Source: Nemertoderma westbladi
Lineage: Eukaryota; Xenacoelomorpha; Nemertodermatida; Nemertodermatidae
DNA length: 53,648 nucleotides
Reading direction: 5' to 3'
Assembly (NCBI GenBank): GCA_032718475.1
Contig: JAUCBJ010000649.1
Span: forward strand, 1-53,648
Position 1 is the first letter of the stretch. Every line of letters starts with the position of its first letter. Positions 41,901 to 52,436 of this stretch are shown one piece after another. The notes beneath the pieces were generated by a model that was not told the DNA's origin, ran no database searches, and worked only from the letters and a program-made list of their open reading frames with translations. A program made the translations under genes and the position numbers.

Positions 41901-42522
41901 AAGGGGTGTTTTCGAGAACAGGCTTAACTATTTCAGGCTCATCTACTATCGTAGGGAGTCTTTTGACCTTAATAATTTGGTCTGTGGGTTCTGTACTACC
42001 TAAGTCTGTGCTAGCTAGTTGTCTTCTAACAGCTGGGGGCAAATCAGGCAATTTGTGACGGTGAGATGTTTTTCTACGCCTGCTTAGACGAGATCTATTT
42101 CCTCCACCTTCAGGATCGGTGGTCTCGCCTTCCTCCGATGATGTGTATTCTTGGCGCTTGGGAGTAGATCGACTCATCATCTGCATTTGACTAGCAGTTA
42201 ACTGTTTATTTATGCAGTCTTGCGTCTCTTGAAGATTTTCCAACTCCAGTTGGGTGGTCTCTTCAGACGCTCTCTGTTCTGCTTCTGCCAATGCCATTGC
42301 TGCTGCTGCTTTTGCTGCTTCCACTGCCGCTGCCGCTTTTGCCGCTTCCACTGCCGCTGCCGCTTTTGCCGCTTCCACTGCCGCTTTTGCAGCTGCTACT
42401 GCCTTTCTGTCCTCTATACGTTTTTTCTTTACTTGTTCTTCTTGGACTCTAGCGAGGCGGAGTTTTTCATCAAATTTAGCTTGGTTCGCAGCTAACATTT
42501 CCGCATCGATTGCATCCAACAC
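38908..42522 (-). CDS. BEL-2 gag-protease polyprotein with RNase H tail (1204 codons)
   Basis: Long open frame. The N-terminus is a coiled coil with tandem EAAKAAAAV units (residues 45-80). Then come a Ser/Pro linker and the gag core with KFNGDEMKWLPF and LEGPPKLMALKFIG (about residues 450-520), three zinc knuckles (728-740, 761-774, 780-792), and an aspartic protease with LLDSGSTGTF (D904). After a short acidic stretch the frame jumps at about residue 1090 to the RNase H tail (QWRHCLGTINPADIASRG), with RT wholly missing. The deletion kept the frame. The true start is further upstream (43078) in other phases, so the start given here follows a one-base indel. It is the most intact gag in the window. 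Confidence 0.88.
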   Translation of the reverse strand: MLDAIDAEMLAANQAKFDEKLRLARVQEEQVKKKRIEDRKAVAAAKAAVEAAKAAAAVEAAKAAAAVEAAKAAAAMALAEAEQRASEETTQLELENLQETQDCINKQLTASQMQMMSRSTPKRQEYTSSEEGETTDPEGGGNRSRLSRRRKTSHRHKLPDLPPAVRRQLASTDLGSTEPTDQIIKVKRLPTIVDEPEIVKPVLENTPSVREAPVLPEPTTKFPLHSTKLFAPGGAVPENVPVLDAEREIQDLSPVIPRRPSTTLATPASAVEWIYEGRREMGLLLGQLREHRECSSQQIRDSEGTVHQLKGTVRESRLELQEVQQSIALELQEVQQSIALERDKLVNIQKGIPIPPVTVCQPVRSEVLHAQGVEPTRIYTASEVETPIANPIKGDYKPVVDDIPYRPDNNPGNLYTDNSILNNTMAQESFTRQMARTEARQAVKVGEIVKFNGDEMKWLPFNEYYKDSIQNSVLSNGEKLRFLIKCLEGPPKLMALKFIGHPDGLRQVWDTLNIRYGNKDNIAKYLYAKLVAPRKFLSSGIIEFSDEIQEICRQLDWLGKSHEYQSSMVIGAVVSTLPKGGVCTRWDKKVLYMNEQQRRGPTMADLMSFLDGEVKLQLIKQSREKTSENKVSEKPVSRRRVTPVCYTDDGESQASQEEDSGKDTDRFYYVNKTSKDVSKYKARTNDRREQVAKTPPQSPNRMHGRKPEERTRVHNITQGKVSNIKPNCALCDGPHRLSACAEFLKKSLVDRCEVMWDKRLCYNCLRPGHQRRTCYSDVRCAKCGAKHHILLHSEFERNNPSQVSEPELHVQFSDVNDTDQESEMEGFYTDEFSDANESCYLINTAVYRALTYEKDTDNEFPPTTFDRQPSWKAPNSNVGIREFPVVQVRVHGPNKSYIVNALLDSGSTGTFIDQELGEDIFAGQPKFRTKLNMSGIMQVWKSTITADYYVGALSTPQDKLGAQSIRSVKMVAIKNFATTQVEPYNWDEDESIQQLKIPRFHTDYPGVQILIGQNAHEALETLEKRPAQPQPLQTYAVRTRVGWYFTGPSRRTLKERLPQEQVYQVKEWEVESSEVDDPTEGTPYSSDNDDINSNVDQWRHCLGTINPADIASRGATPQELIDTPGWLGGSDFLSKEEEERPPHLTTAEIRQAKGAEKVTQQLNRPAGRLCLLERDRKLSGNYGRQDTLPTTTSLIRQISRDSIT

Positions 42523-43078
42523 AAGCTTGGTTCCTTCACTATTAGGGCAAAGTCCAGACAGTCGTTTCTCAACTCTTCGTCTCCTAGGAATCGCTGATAG
42601 TCTGACAGATAAATATCAATAGCGTCTCTCTTTTGCGGCCCCCCCGCTGTCACTTCGCTTTCTTCTTGAGAAGAAGTGGCGTCGGTTGATTCTTCAAATG
42701 TTGGCCGCTCATCATAAACCGTATCCGCCATCTTCACTCCGCGTTCGGGCGTCCGCTCAACAGTATCCGAACTACTGGAGCTATCGGGCCGCTGAGAACT
42801 AGGTTCTTGGCTAGGATGTTGCTGCTGTTTGACAGCTGCTTCTTGATCCCGCTTGACTTGGGCCCGAGTGCCGATGATAGACCTACGTTGTTCTACTAGC
42901 CTAGGGTCTGACACTACTACTGTGGGATGGCCTTTTTTACAATAGTAGGTGACTTAGACTTGGATCTAGGATGTTCTATACTTGGATCTGGGTCACTGAT
43001 CTTTTTAAGACACTGTCTAACAGTCATTCTAACACTTTCTAAGAGACTATCCGACAGTGATTGGGTTGTGTCTGACAT
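42492..43078 (-). pseudogene. BEL-2 gag N-terminal segments
   Basis: Frame 42492-42914 (140 codons) is Ser/Glu/Gln-rich and overlaps the start of the main frame by 31 bp in another phase. Before it, an ATG at 43076-43078 opens about 50 codons (MSDTTQSLSDSLLES...) that shift phase at a six-A run near 42937. The likely original gag start is therefore 43078, and two small indels separate it from the main frame. Confidence 0.65.
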
Positions 43079-43189
43079 GTTTGTTTACACAGTTGAATGC
43101 CTACGGCTATAAATACAGTTAAAGCAAGTCTAGTAATTCAGTATCACTGTTAGCCTAATAATTAATTACTGATACTGCTACTCAGTGTA

Positions 43190-43470
43190 GCGTGATATAT
43201 ATATAATATATTAGAATACCGGTATGCTTATAGTATATATATAAGTATTATTACAGACTAGATTTGTCACAGAGTACCGGTATATAATTTTAGCACAAAT
43301 ATATATAAATATATAATAGGCCTATCGTGAATACCGGTATACAGCTGACACTTATAGTATATATAAGTATAATTATTACAGACTAGAATTAATTACAGAA
43401 TACCGGTATGATTTCAGCCTAAATTTATAGAATAAATATAATAAGCCTATTGTAAATACCGGTATGTCAA
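43190..43470. repeat. Tandem repeat with ACCGGTAT motifs
   Basis: Two diverged units of about 124 bp containing cttatagtatatata and attacagactaga, each bounded by taccggtat. Part of the BEL-2 5' leader. Confidence 0.7.
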
Positions 43471-44390
43471 TTATTTTAAAAAATAATTGAATTTCTGAAT
43501 GTTAGGGGTTACTTGGTTACTTTACTTACTTTATTACCGTTATTTAAGCAGCAGTCTAACTGATATTAAGACCTAAGTGTTGTATAACAGGCCTACTATT
43601 TTATTAATAGATTTAGTGGATTTATATGTACCCGTATGAGGGATTTTGTTACAATATTGAAATAGATGTTATTATTTCTGGGAAGTAATCACTACACAAA
43701 AGCTGTGCGCTCTCAGTGAAGTGCTACTTATTGGACACTAAAACAAATAATTCTACTTCCTAAGTTACTTATCTACGAATTACTTACGATACGGGTGAGA
43801 TTAAATCTCTAATTAAACACAACAAAAATATTACGTACGAAATTTTAGGGTAATTTTACAGGGAACTACAAACCAGTCTAACAGAGTGTTAGATTTTCTG
43901 GTTATTACAACGGACAGGATACTACGGTATTTGAAAATAATAAGTAGTAGTAAATACACTGTATTGTCCAGATAGGAAAATACCACCGTCTGACGACCTA
44001 TAGCCATATCGCTATAGGTACTACGTTATGTATCACGGAGTGTCCCTACCTAGAAGTTAATTACCGCGGTCTACCAGAACCAACGTGCCTATTAACCACT
44101 TTACAACACAAATATACTGCCTACACACTAATTACCTTCGGAAAGCACTGTACACTAAACCCTAAATTAGGTACAAGTACTGGTACAACAAATAATCAGT
44201 AGTTAAAAATACTTGAACAGCTAAAAGAACCACGGCATCTGCTGGAGTGACCGGTGCACAAAATCACCAGTCTTTACCTACGCCAAGCAGCCCGTGTAGT
44301 ACCAGGGTTAATTTAACTATAACGGTATATATAACAAGCACAATTACTGTAGGAATAAACTTAGGGATATGAATGTTGCGAATAATCGCA
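43471..44390. other. BEL-2 5' leader, no gene seen
   Basis: AT-rich, no ORF of note. Confidence 0.5.
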
Positions 44391-44970
44391 TAAACTCTGA
44401 ATAATAAATATTACGCTACCCGTACAGAATACTCAAACAAAATACAAACCAAATGCTGGCAGACTACCATCAAGCCTAAATAAACTACAGTATGTGCAGA
44501 TTCCAAAATGGTTAGTTAGTATGCGTTCTAACACGGTAGTACGACTTATTCTTTAGGAGGGGGTTGACCTTACAATTCAAGATGCCCCAACTTACTAACT
44601 GGCACTTTATCGGACAGACTCTACACACGCAGCAATCTCTTAAGACCTAATAACAGCTAGACAACAATCCAGCCTACAAAATATCTGAGTAATAACTATT
44701 ACGGTACCTGAACAGACCACACAAACAAACACAGGCTAAAACGCTGGCAGACTACTATCAAGCCTAAATAAACTACAGTATATGCAGATTCCGAAATGGT
44801 TAGTTAGTATGCGTTCTAACACGGTAGTACGACTTATTTTTTAGGAGGGGGTTGACCTTACAGCTCTGGCTGCCCCTACTTCCTAACCGGCACTTTATCG
44901 GACAGACTCTACATGCACTGCAATCCGTTCAGACCTAACAACAGTCAGAACAACAGTCCAGCCTACAAAT
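44390..44970. repeat. 288-bp direct repeat in BEL-2 leader
   Basis: Two units share gctggcagacta (at 44455 and 44743) and a long block ending cactttatcggacagactct. Period 288 bp. Confidence 0.85.
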
Positions 44971-45258
44971 TATCTCTGCAATCTGAGCAGGGTTACACGC
45001 CTTCTGCTCAATATTATCCTACTAGTAAATAAAACTGACAGAAATAGACCTAAGTAAAATCCCAATAAAAACCAGGCGTCCCCGATTTAATATCGAGACC
45101 TACCGGTATATAATTATCAAAATCGAATAATACTGCTGTACCTGTACTGCTGTAAGTACCGGTCCGGATGATCAGGCAGTCAGGCCTACAGATTACCGGT
45201 CGACCGGTACTTTAGTCTTGATCGCTTACGCCGTAATCAAGATCCTACAAACTGTTAT

Positions 45259-46503
45259 TGTTCGCGCTTTTAAGACCTTTGGCAGTTTAACCCGCCAAAT
45301 CTATATGTCTTCTAGGTTATAAATCTACTCCAGCCTATGACAAGTATTGAACACCTATAATAATTCTAACATTAGCCAAAGCCAGTCTGTGCGCGACCAT
45401 TCACCCGCTGGATATACCCGGGAGACTGGATTTGGATGCTTAAATTTGATTGCGGTGCAGGCCTACCGTACTATTCGATTGATCGTTAATATATAATCTC
45501 TGACGAATATTATTCACTTTCGGGAAATATTAGCAGTTCCTTTAGGACGTGGCGCTCTATCTATTTAAACAGAGCTATGACTTACACTATACACAACAGT
45601 ATGTCTTATAGATCACCAAAGTGCATTCTTTAGGAAATGCTTTGTTACTCGGTCAAGCACACACAGACTATTGCACACAACTGCACACTGAATTGCCGAC
45701 ATTCACTGATTTTAATCATATATAAAGAGAATAACAACCGACATTTGTAGGGCCTATTAAGTAGCATTGAACTCACTACAAACCACGATAATGTATGTCG
45801 CAAATTGTTATATGTAACCGGTCTCTCTAACCTTAGTGTATCAAGAAGATTGGGTTTTCACATCGTTATCAATATTCTTCCCAATAATAATATGTAAACG
45901 AACGATACAATTAACAACACAGTAAATAGCAGTAAATAATGCGGCGAAAAGCAGTTTACGTCAGGGTGCTTAATCAGATGCCGAGACAGAGACCGAGTAC
46001 TTAACCAAGTTGACCAAGATAACAGTTTGATGATCTTATAATTAAAGACGCTCTAATGTCAGAAAACATTCCCCGGCCGGTGTTCTAGGCATGGGGGAAA
46101 TGTCAGTACTGAATCCTGTAATTCTGCTGTACAGCTTTTACACAAAGAGGGAAACTCTGATTGGTCGAATGGCAAAAAGCTCCACGTGGATACAGCTGAT
46201 AGATGTCGTCATTTTGAGCTGAGCAGAACAAAGAACCAAGGCAAGGCTCCGGGCAAGCTACATGTGTAAAGCTCAGCCGTTAGCTGTCGTCATAGTAACG
46301 ACACTGTTTCAAGAGGATCTAGGGCGTTGCGTCATAGAATTGCTAATCATGTCCTCCAAAGTACACAAGTCATACAGAAGAAATAACTTTTATGTCCCCT
46401 AAAAACACCGGTACAGCAATGACACGGCCTTTTATGCCTGCTAAACCAACTACAGAGTACTTTACGGGGAAAATAACCGGGCAATTCCGCAAAAGCTTTT
46501 ACA
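45259..46503 (-). repeat. BEL-2 5' LTR (1245 bp)
   Basis: Pairs with 34657-35894. The frame at 46392-46595 is present in both LTRs and is not taken as a gene. Confidence 0.92.
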
Positions 46504-46508
46504 TAGGG
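46504..46508. repeat. Target-site duplication TAGGG of BEL-2 (right)
   Basis: Pairs with 34652-34656. Confidence 0.9.
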
Positions 46509-46518
46509 AGAGCAAACC

Positions 46519-47241
46519 GTGATGTCTGCAAGGAGAATACAGACTCCCTGGGACATTGTCTGTCAGATATTTTCCAATTGGTCCATATGGCCTGACCTCA
46601 AAATTATTGGTTTTATTATACATGATTCTATTTTGGGTTGCTTTGATACTTTAGTTTACTGTACTCTCCAGACAAAAAATGCAAAAATCTGCGAATCAAT
46701 ATGGGTTGAAGCCCAAACGAAGTGCAATGCTTATATGGTGGGGTTATTGTACACAGTAGAAGGAAATATTACGCATCCTGTAATTATGAGGTACCCATTG
46801 TTGTACAAGTAAAGGAGACAATATTGTGTTAGGAGTTAGGAAGGCCCTTCACATGCGTGATGAGTATCTGTAGTTAGTGTACCTTGAGTAATGTGCTAAT
46901 AGTAGAGTGACCAGATGTTGGAGTTATTGGTTTTATCGGTGTATTTAATATTTCGATATCGGATGGAGGACTTCATTCCTAGAGTGCAGTTCTGCATCAA
47001 ATATAACCTACTGTATCGGTGTATTTGGTTATTAGTAAGATTTATTGGTATTATACGTTGTTCTCAATGTAGTTGCAATATCATTATTGGTGTATTGGTG
47101 AGATGTATAGCAGGACTAGTTGATATCAGAAACATTATACTTTGTAAGTCACACAACCGTTCTTATTTTATGACACTCCCTCCGGGGTCTAAACAAATCG
47201 CTCGACAAGAGTTTCCGACATTCAAGAATCTTCCCCATTAG
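46519..47241 (+). other. Two short unassigned frames
   Basis: 46519-46812 (97 codons) and 46915-47241 (108 codons, Cys/Ile-rich). Neither resembles a family I know. They may be transposon decay or chance. Confidence 0.2.
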
Positions 47242-47610
47242 TTAAAATAGGCGACAAAACAATTAAACTCAAACATACAGCAACATTTCTGTTATGTCAT
47301 ATTTCACGTTATGTCATATTAATTTAGATATTTAGTCATAAATTTTGTTATATATATTTAGTCATATGGTATTCTACTATGGGGAAACACGTATAATACG
47401 TACATAAATCCTATCAAAATAAAAATTAATAAAATGATACGTGCCATTAGTTTTAACCATTACCAGGCTCACGCTGCACCCATTTACAAATCCCTATAAT
47501 TCCTCCCTATCGATTTAGTATATAACCTAGAATTACTGTCAATAAATTAATGTACGCCATCCGCAATGAAACGAAACCGCAAGCACTTCGTCATTATTCC
47601 AAAAGACATC
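47242..47610. other. AT-rich, no gene seen
   Basis: It contains a short gttatgtcatatt repeat (47290-47370). Confidence 0.4.
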
Positions 47611-47621
47611 CCAAATACACA

Positions 47622-47815
47622 CACACAATACTCGTTCCCGCTCTGCTGGTCATTATTTTATCCCTTCCACTAGACTAGTAGCAGCCCAAAAATCACTTCG
47701 GAATGAAGGATCTGTAATCTGGAATTCGTTACCACATTGCATCAAATTTAAAAAATCTCTTTCAATTTATAAAAGCACTAAAGACCTATCTTTTCTTAAA
47801 ACTGTCATAATTTAT
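47622..47815 (+). pseudogene. CR1/L2-like LINE C-terminal fragment
   Basis: A short plus-strand frame reading RSRSAGHYFIPSTRL, then LRNEGSVIWNSLP and KSLSIYKS. This is the C-terminal signature (NSLP and FK/YKS) of CR1/L2/Rex-type LINEs. It is truncated at the 5' side and followed by an AT-rich tail. It is not related to the LINE at 31301-34480. Confidence 0.75.
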
Positions 47816-47933
47816 TACTCAAATTATAATTCTTATTTTCATTTTTCTATTTATATTCCGAAAATGATATGAAAATGTTTATGACATTGTTCTTGAACAG
47901 AAAATATTTTTGTTCTAGGACATACAATTTTAT

Positions 47934-48175
47934 TCTAATAAAGTTGAAGCGAATTTGAAGTCTATTTATTGTCAATAGTTATACTACTTTATAATTCAAA
48001 TAAATTAGCAGATTCTTAACATTATTGCTTAACATCATTTCAAGGCTTTATTCAATTATATTCTAATAAAGTTGAACCGAATTGGAAGTCACTAGTTATA
48101 CTACTTTACCATTTGAATAAACTAACAGGTTGTTAACATTATTGCTTAATATAATTTCAAGGCTTGTTGAAATAG
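47934..48175. repeat. Tandem duplication upstream of fibrinogen-domain gene
   Basis: Two diverged units of about 126 bp starting ttctaataaagttgaa(g/c)cga, ending about 70 bp before the start codon, so inside the probable promoter region. Confidence 0.75.
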
Positions 48176-48247
48176 GAAAAAATATACAAAGTTCAAAAAA
48201 TTTGTATTAGATCTAATTAGTACCATTTAAGCGAAGGTTAAGCTAAA

Positions 48248-50219
48248 ATGTCTCGCAGAGGAAGTGCAATATCCGGTTCTGATTTTAGTGATAATGATAG
48301 TGTTAATGAAACGGGAAAGAGTCAATATCAGATCCCCAGGTCCCCATCTTATAGGAGGAGAGGAGTGTCACCCAAATGGAGCCCCAGGTCCCGATCCTAT
48401 GAAAGAGTGGTGTCACACCAACAACGGAGTCCCAGGTTCCGATCCAATCAAAGAGTGGTGTCACACCAACAACGGAGTTCCAGGTACCGATCCAATCAAA
48501 GAGTGGTGTCACACCAACAACGGAGTCCCAGGTTCCGATCCAATCAAAGAGTGGTGTCACACCAACAACGGAGTCCCAGGTACCGATCCAATCAAAGAGC
48601 TGTGTCACCTCAACGTAGTCCCAGGTTCCGTTCCCATCAAAGAGAGATGTCAACCAAATGGAGTCCCATATCCGGATCCCAACTAAGTGAGGTGTCAACC
48701 ATATGGAGTCCCATATCCGGATCCCAACTAAGTGAGGTGTCAACCATATGGAGTCCCATATCCGGATCCCAACAAAGTGAGGTGTCAACCATATGGAGTC
48801 CCAGGTCCGGATCCCAACAAAGTGAGGTGTCAACCATATGGAGTCCCAGGTCCGGATACCAACAAAGTGAGGAGTCAACCATATGGAGTCCCAGGTCCGG
48901 ATCCCAACAAAGTGAGGTGTTAACCAAATGGAGTCCCATGTCCGGATCCCCAAAAAGAGAGGTGTCCCCCAATCGGGTCCCAAGTTCCAATTTCATAGGA
49001 GAGAGTAGAGAGGTGTCAGCCAATCGAGGCCCAAGTCCCAATCCTATAGGAGAGAGCAGAGAGGTATCAGCCAATCGAGGCCCAAGTCCCAATCCTATAG
49101 GAGAGAGCAGAGAGGTGTCAAACCAACATACTCAGGGGTCTCTAAACAGAACTGTGGTCGACATAGAAAGGGAAGTGAATTCTCATCAAAGAAAAGTCGA
49201 CGCAAATTTATCTAACAGAAAAGAAAGAAGAGAGACTAACTGCAGTAAAGTTCAACCTAGACGAATGAGAGGTAAGGTTACAGGTTTATCGACGACCAAA
49301 GTCGAACCCTTTACACCAGAGAGACAAAATCAAGAAAGTGAATCCACTCGGACATCCCATCAGTCCCAAAAAATAACTGGAAAAGAGGACACAAAAAAAC
49401 ATGCAAAACGCGAACCTACTTCAGAAGAACTTGTTAAAGAACTAATGGGAATTATCCTACAAATATGTATTGGATTAGTCCTTCTTGTTTTTCTAATTAT
49501 ATTCGCTGTGGTTCAAATAAGTTGGTGCACAATGTCCATTTATGGTAAACATAATGCGATAGAAGAAAAGTTTGTTAAACAAAAAGCCGAACAATACGAG
49601 TTATTAATGCAACAAGATAAGGAACGAGAGTCGTTGAATGGAGCAAAGTTTAGTCTAGCGAATACAATTAGAGGTAAAATAGAGAGAAAGCAGGAGAAAG
49701 TTCAAGAACAAATAGAACTAAAGATTGATGATTTTAATAAAAAATTAGGTAAGGAGACGGATAGAAAAGGTAAACTTGAAATAGAGAAACAAACACAGGA
49801 GAATAAAAACAAATTATATAAAAAATGCGAGACCATTCTATCTCCAGGTCGAATGGAGACGGTGATATATGACATTCAAGATATTTGTGACATTGAGACA
49901 GGCGGCGGCGGTCCTTGGGTGCTAATAATGAAACGTAACAGTGGAGAACTATCATTCGATCGCGGCATGGGAGAATATAGGGATGGATTCGGAAATCCGA
50001 GTAAAGAGTTTTGGATTGGTTTCAATTTCTTACAAAAGGTGACAGGACGAAATCGGGTTACTTTACGGTTTGATTTTAAGGAGGAGGACGGCAGTGAATA
50101 CTGGGCTCTATATTATGATTTTAAGATTCTTTATCATGAAGGAATAGCCTTAAATTACGGAGGCGGCAATGCGGGAGATGCCATGTACATCGACTATAAA
50201 GGCTACAACTACTATTCAG
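48248..50219 (+). CDS. Transmembrane fibrinogen-related protein, exon 1
   Basis: The ATG at 48248 follows an AT-rich leader. Residues 1-40 are Ser/Asp-rich. Residues about 40-250 are tandem 15-17-residue repeats rich in Ser, Arg, Gln and Pro (types RVVSHQQRSPRFRSNQ and EVSTIWSPRSGSQQS). Residues 250-400 are charged. A single hydrophobic segment lies at about 402-424, then a Lys/Glu coiled coil (433-531), then a fibrinogen C-terminal domain from about 548 (CDIETGGGGPWVLI, FGNPSKEFWIGF, YYDFKILYHEG). No signal peptide: this predicts a type II membrane protein with a cytoplasmic repeat tail and an extracellular oligomeric lectin-like domain, arranged like vertebrate FIBCD1. The frame runs past 50219, but a CAG|GTAAAA donor and the domain's continuation at 52437 place the exon end here. 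Ligand unknown. Confidence 0.85.
48370..49110 (+). repeat. Coding minisatellite, 45-51 bp units
   Basis: About 16 units. The first block has 48-bp units, the middle 45-bp units (gaggtgtcaaccatatggag...), the last 51-bp units. All are multiples of three, and frames on the other strand and phases stay open too, which creates spurious ORFs (48264-48686 plus; 48303-48983 and 48637-49092 minus). Confidence 0.92.
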
Positions 50220-50469
50220 GTAAAAAATTATTCATTTTATTGTCATATTGTCAAGCTTGGTTTAAGTAAAAAAGTGTTCTTTGCGATTCGGTCCAGTGAA
50301 TAGAAAATGTGCTAAATACTAAAGGTTCGCATCATAACTTTATGGCTCTGCCCAGTAGCCGCACTTAAGTATAACAGTGATACTGTCTGACTGATCTTCA
50401 GTCAAAACCACGACAAAATAACAAGTCTGGGTAAAATGTTATGAACATCAAACTCCCGGATCTAGGACA

Positions 50470-50650
50470 CTCCCCCCCCCCCCCCCCCCCGGACAGTTCC
50501 CCCCCGGACACTTCCCCCCCGGACAGTTTCCCCCTGGACACTTCCCCCCGTCCAAGTAGGACACTTCCCCCCCGTCCAAGTAGGACACTTCCCCCGGACA
50601 CTTGCCCCCCGGACACTTGCCCCCCGGACACTCCCCCCCCCCCCCCCCCC
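50470..50650. repeat. C-rich array (ggacacttcccccc)
   Basis: About ten units of ggaca(c/g)t(t/c)(t/g/c)-C6-8, ending in C runs. The G-rich strand is the minus strand and could form G-quadruplexes. Translated frames are Pro/Asp or Gly/Ser/Val repeats and are not genes. Confidence 0.9.
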
Positions 50651-50796
50651 AGTTAAAGTGTTAAAATTAATCTGGGTGCATCAAAGCAATAAACAAAAGT
50701 TAAAGATGGTTTCAGGACAAGTTGTATCTAGATGAGTTTTTGAAATTATAAAAGAAACATTTTCATAGTCAACTTTTATTTGTTTTTATTTTAATT

Positions 50797-50935
50797 GGGG
50801 GCTGCCGTCCCCAAACCCCCGCTTCTTTTGTTGGGGGCAGCCGCCCCCAAAACCCCGCTTCTTTTCTTGGGGGCTGCCGCCCCCAAACCCCCGCATCTTT
50901 TCTTGGGGGCTGCCGCCCCCAAACCCCGGCATTTC
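50797..50935. repeat. Tandem hairpin repeat, 4 units
   Basis: Units of about 35 bp: ttgggggctgccgcccccaa followed by acccccgcttctttt. Each unit has a GGGGGC-tgcc-GCCCCC type palindrome. Confidence 0.9.
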
Positions 50936-51628
50936 CCTGTGTGCCCGTGTTGAAAGACTTTGAGACTGTTTTGAAATAATCAATTCATGTTTGTATCATC
51001 AGATAATAAATCGACTAAACCTAAAGTAGGAGCTGTATTGAACGTTAACCAAATTAATATATAAATTACTCTATTTATATTTTTATTTATATATATATAT
51101 TTATATATATATTATATAATTCAACAAAATCCCATTAAAAATATTGCAAGTAACCAGGAAATTTAATATGTAGTGTGTATAATATCTATATAGTATGTAT
51201 AGTAAGTAATATGTAATGCTGAACACAGAATACAGGTCGACGCATGTCGATTTTACCCTGGGGAGGTATAATTTTGATTGCAACAATAATATTCATCCCC
51301 ATCTGCTATAATTTGAAGAAGACTATTACATAATAATACCTATAATTAAAACAATTAATTATTATAATTATATAGTTAATAAAAACAGTATATCATTCGG
51401 GGATGGAATTTATAGGTCATCTAATTAATTGTTTAAAGATTAGCAAACAATACGATGTAATTGCATTGATAAAACCCATAAACAAAACTTGGATATAAAA
51501 TGTAAAATCGGGATGCAAAAGATCACTTTCTGAGCTACGAAAGGAAAATTGGATACAACTTGTCTGGATACAAGCGGTCCGTTTACCTTACAAAATGAAA
51601 AATAAGAATGTGCTAAATTAAGAACAGT

Positions 51629-51760
51629 CGGGGGGGAAGTGTCCGGGGGTGAAGTGTCTGGGGGGGGGGGGGAAGTGTCCGGGGGGGGAAGTGGCCTACT
51701 TGACCGGGGGGGGGGGGGGACTGTCCGGGGGGGGGGGGGGGGGGAGTGTCCGAACACCCA
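51629..51760. repeat. G-rich array (gggggaagtgtcc), inverted
   Basis: The reverse complement of the array at 50470-50650, with G runs up to about 20. Together they form an inverted pair within the intron. Confidence 0.9.
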
Positions 51761-52436
51761 AACTCCCATTTTACTAACAATAACCTTAATTATTCATTTA
51801 TTCGTGAACCAATCAATGAATTTTGCATATAAAATTTGACTTTATCCTTTTATTTGCGCATTCGTGCAAATTTTCACATTTACGCAGCTGCTTAAATTTT
51901 CGCAGCTGTGGTAGCCCTGTACACTAATAACGTCTGAAAACGGGATGCACCACTCAGTTTAACACAATGTAAAGTGACATTTTACACACTAACTGTTGTT
52001 TGTTCAGTTAATAATTGTAAAGTTATAGTTAACAGTTTTACATACCCAACAAATTATTTGCACACCTTTAGATTAGATACCTTTTTGCACCAAATAAACT
52101 TACTTTCCACCCAAAACGGCTTACTTTACCACCAAATGATAGGTCTGTCTATGGCCCTGGTTAGGGTCACCCTGAGGGCCAATTGGCTTTAATTGGCCAT
52201 ATTGGCTCAAGGTAGGGTTGAAAACCAGGTTTCCAGTTAGGTTTAGGGTTGAAGACACTTTTTGTCTAGGGTTTCGATTGCCGAAGTTTAGTTATAGCTA
52301 ATTAAAAAATTTTTGGTGGAAAGTGATCCGTTTTGGTGCAAAGGTTAATTTATTTGGTGTTGAAGTAAATCGTAGCCTTTTACTCATCTTGCTTGACAAT
52401 CAAATTAATACATTTATAAATTTTTATTATTATTAG

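Larger units (their letters stand above)
34657..46503 (-). mobile_element. BEL-2: internally deleted BEL/Pao element (11.8 kb)
   Basis: LTRs at 34657-35894 and 45259-46503, both beginning TGTTCGCGC and ending TTTTACA, with a TAGGG duplication. Coding lies on the minus strand. Gag and protease are present; RT, most of RNase H and integrase are missing. The polypurine tract matches that of BEL-1. It could only move with enzymes from a related element. Confidence 0.92.
50220..52436 (+). other. Intron of fibrinogen-related gene
   Basis: Begins GTAAAA at 50220 and ends ...ATTATTATTAG at 52436. Phase 1: one base of the codon is in exon 1 and two in exon 2. It holds C-rich and G-rich arrays, a tandem hairpin repeat and AT-rich stretches. 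No gene is supported within it. Confidence 0.8.

Noticed and set aside
42254-42622. Plus-strand Ala/Ser-rich 122-codon frame
   Set aside because: Antisense shadow of the Ala-rich coiled coil in BEL-2 gag.
48303-49092. Long minus-strand and second plus-strand frames across the repeat block
   Set aside because: Produced by tandem units whose length is a multiple of three; the plus frame 48248-50219 continues into the membrane and fibrinogen domains and is the real one.
50441-50656. Pro/Asp/Ser-rich frames in the C-rich array (and Gly-rich ones at 50398-50631 and 51639-51839)
   Set aside because: Translated simple repeats inside an intron.
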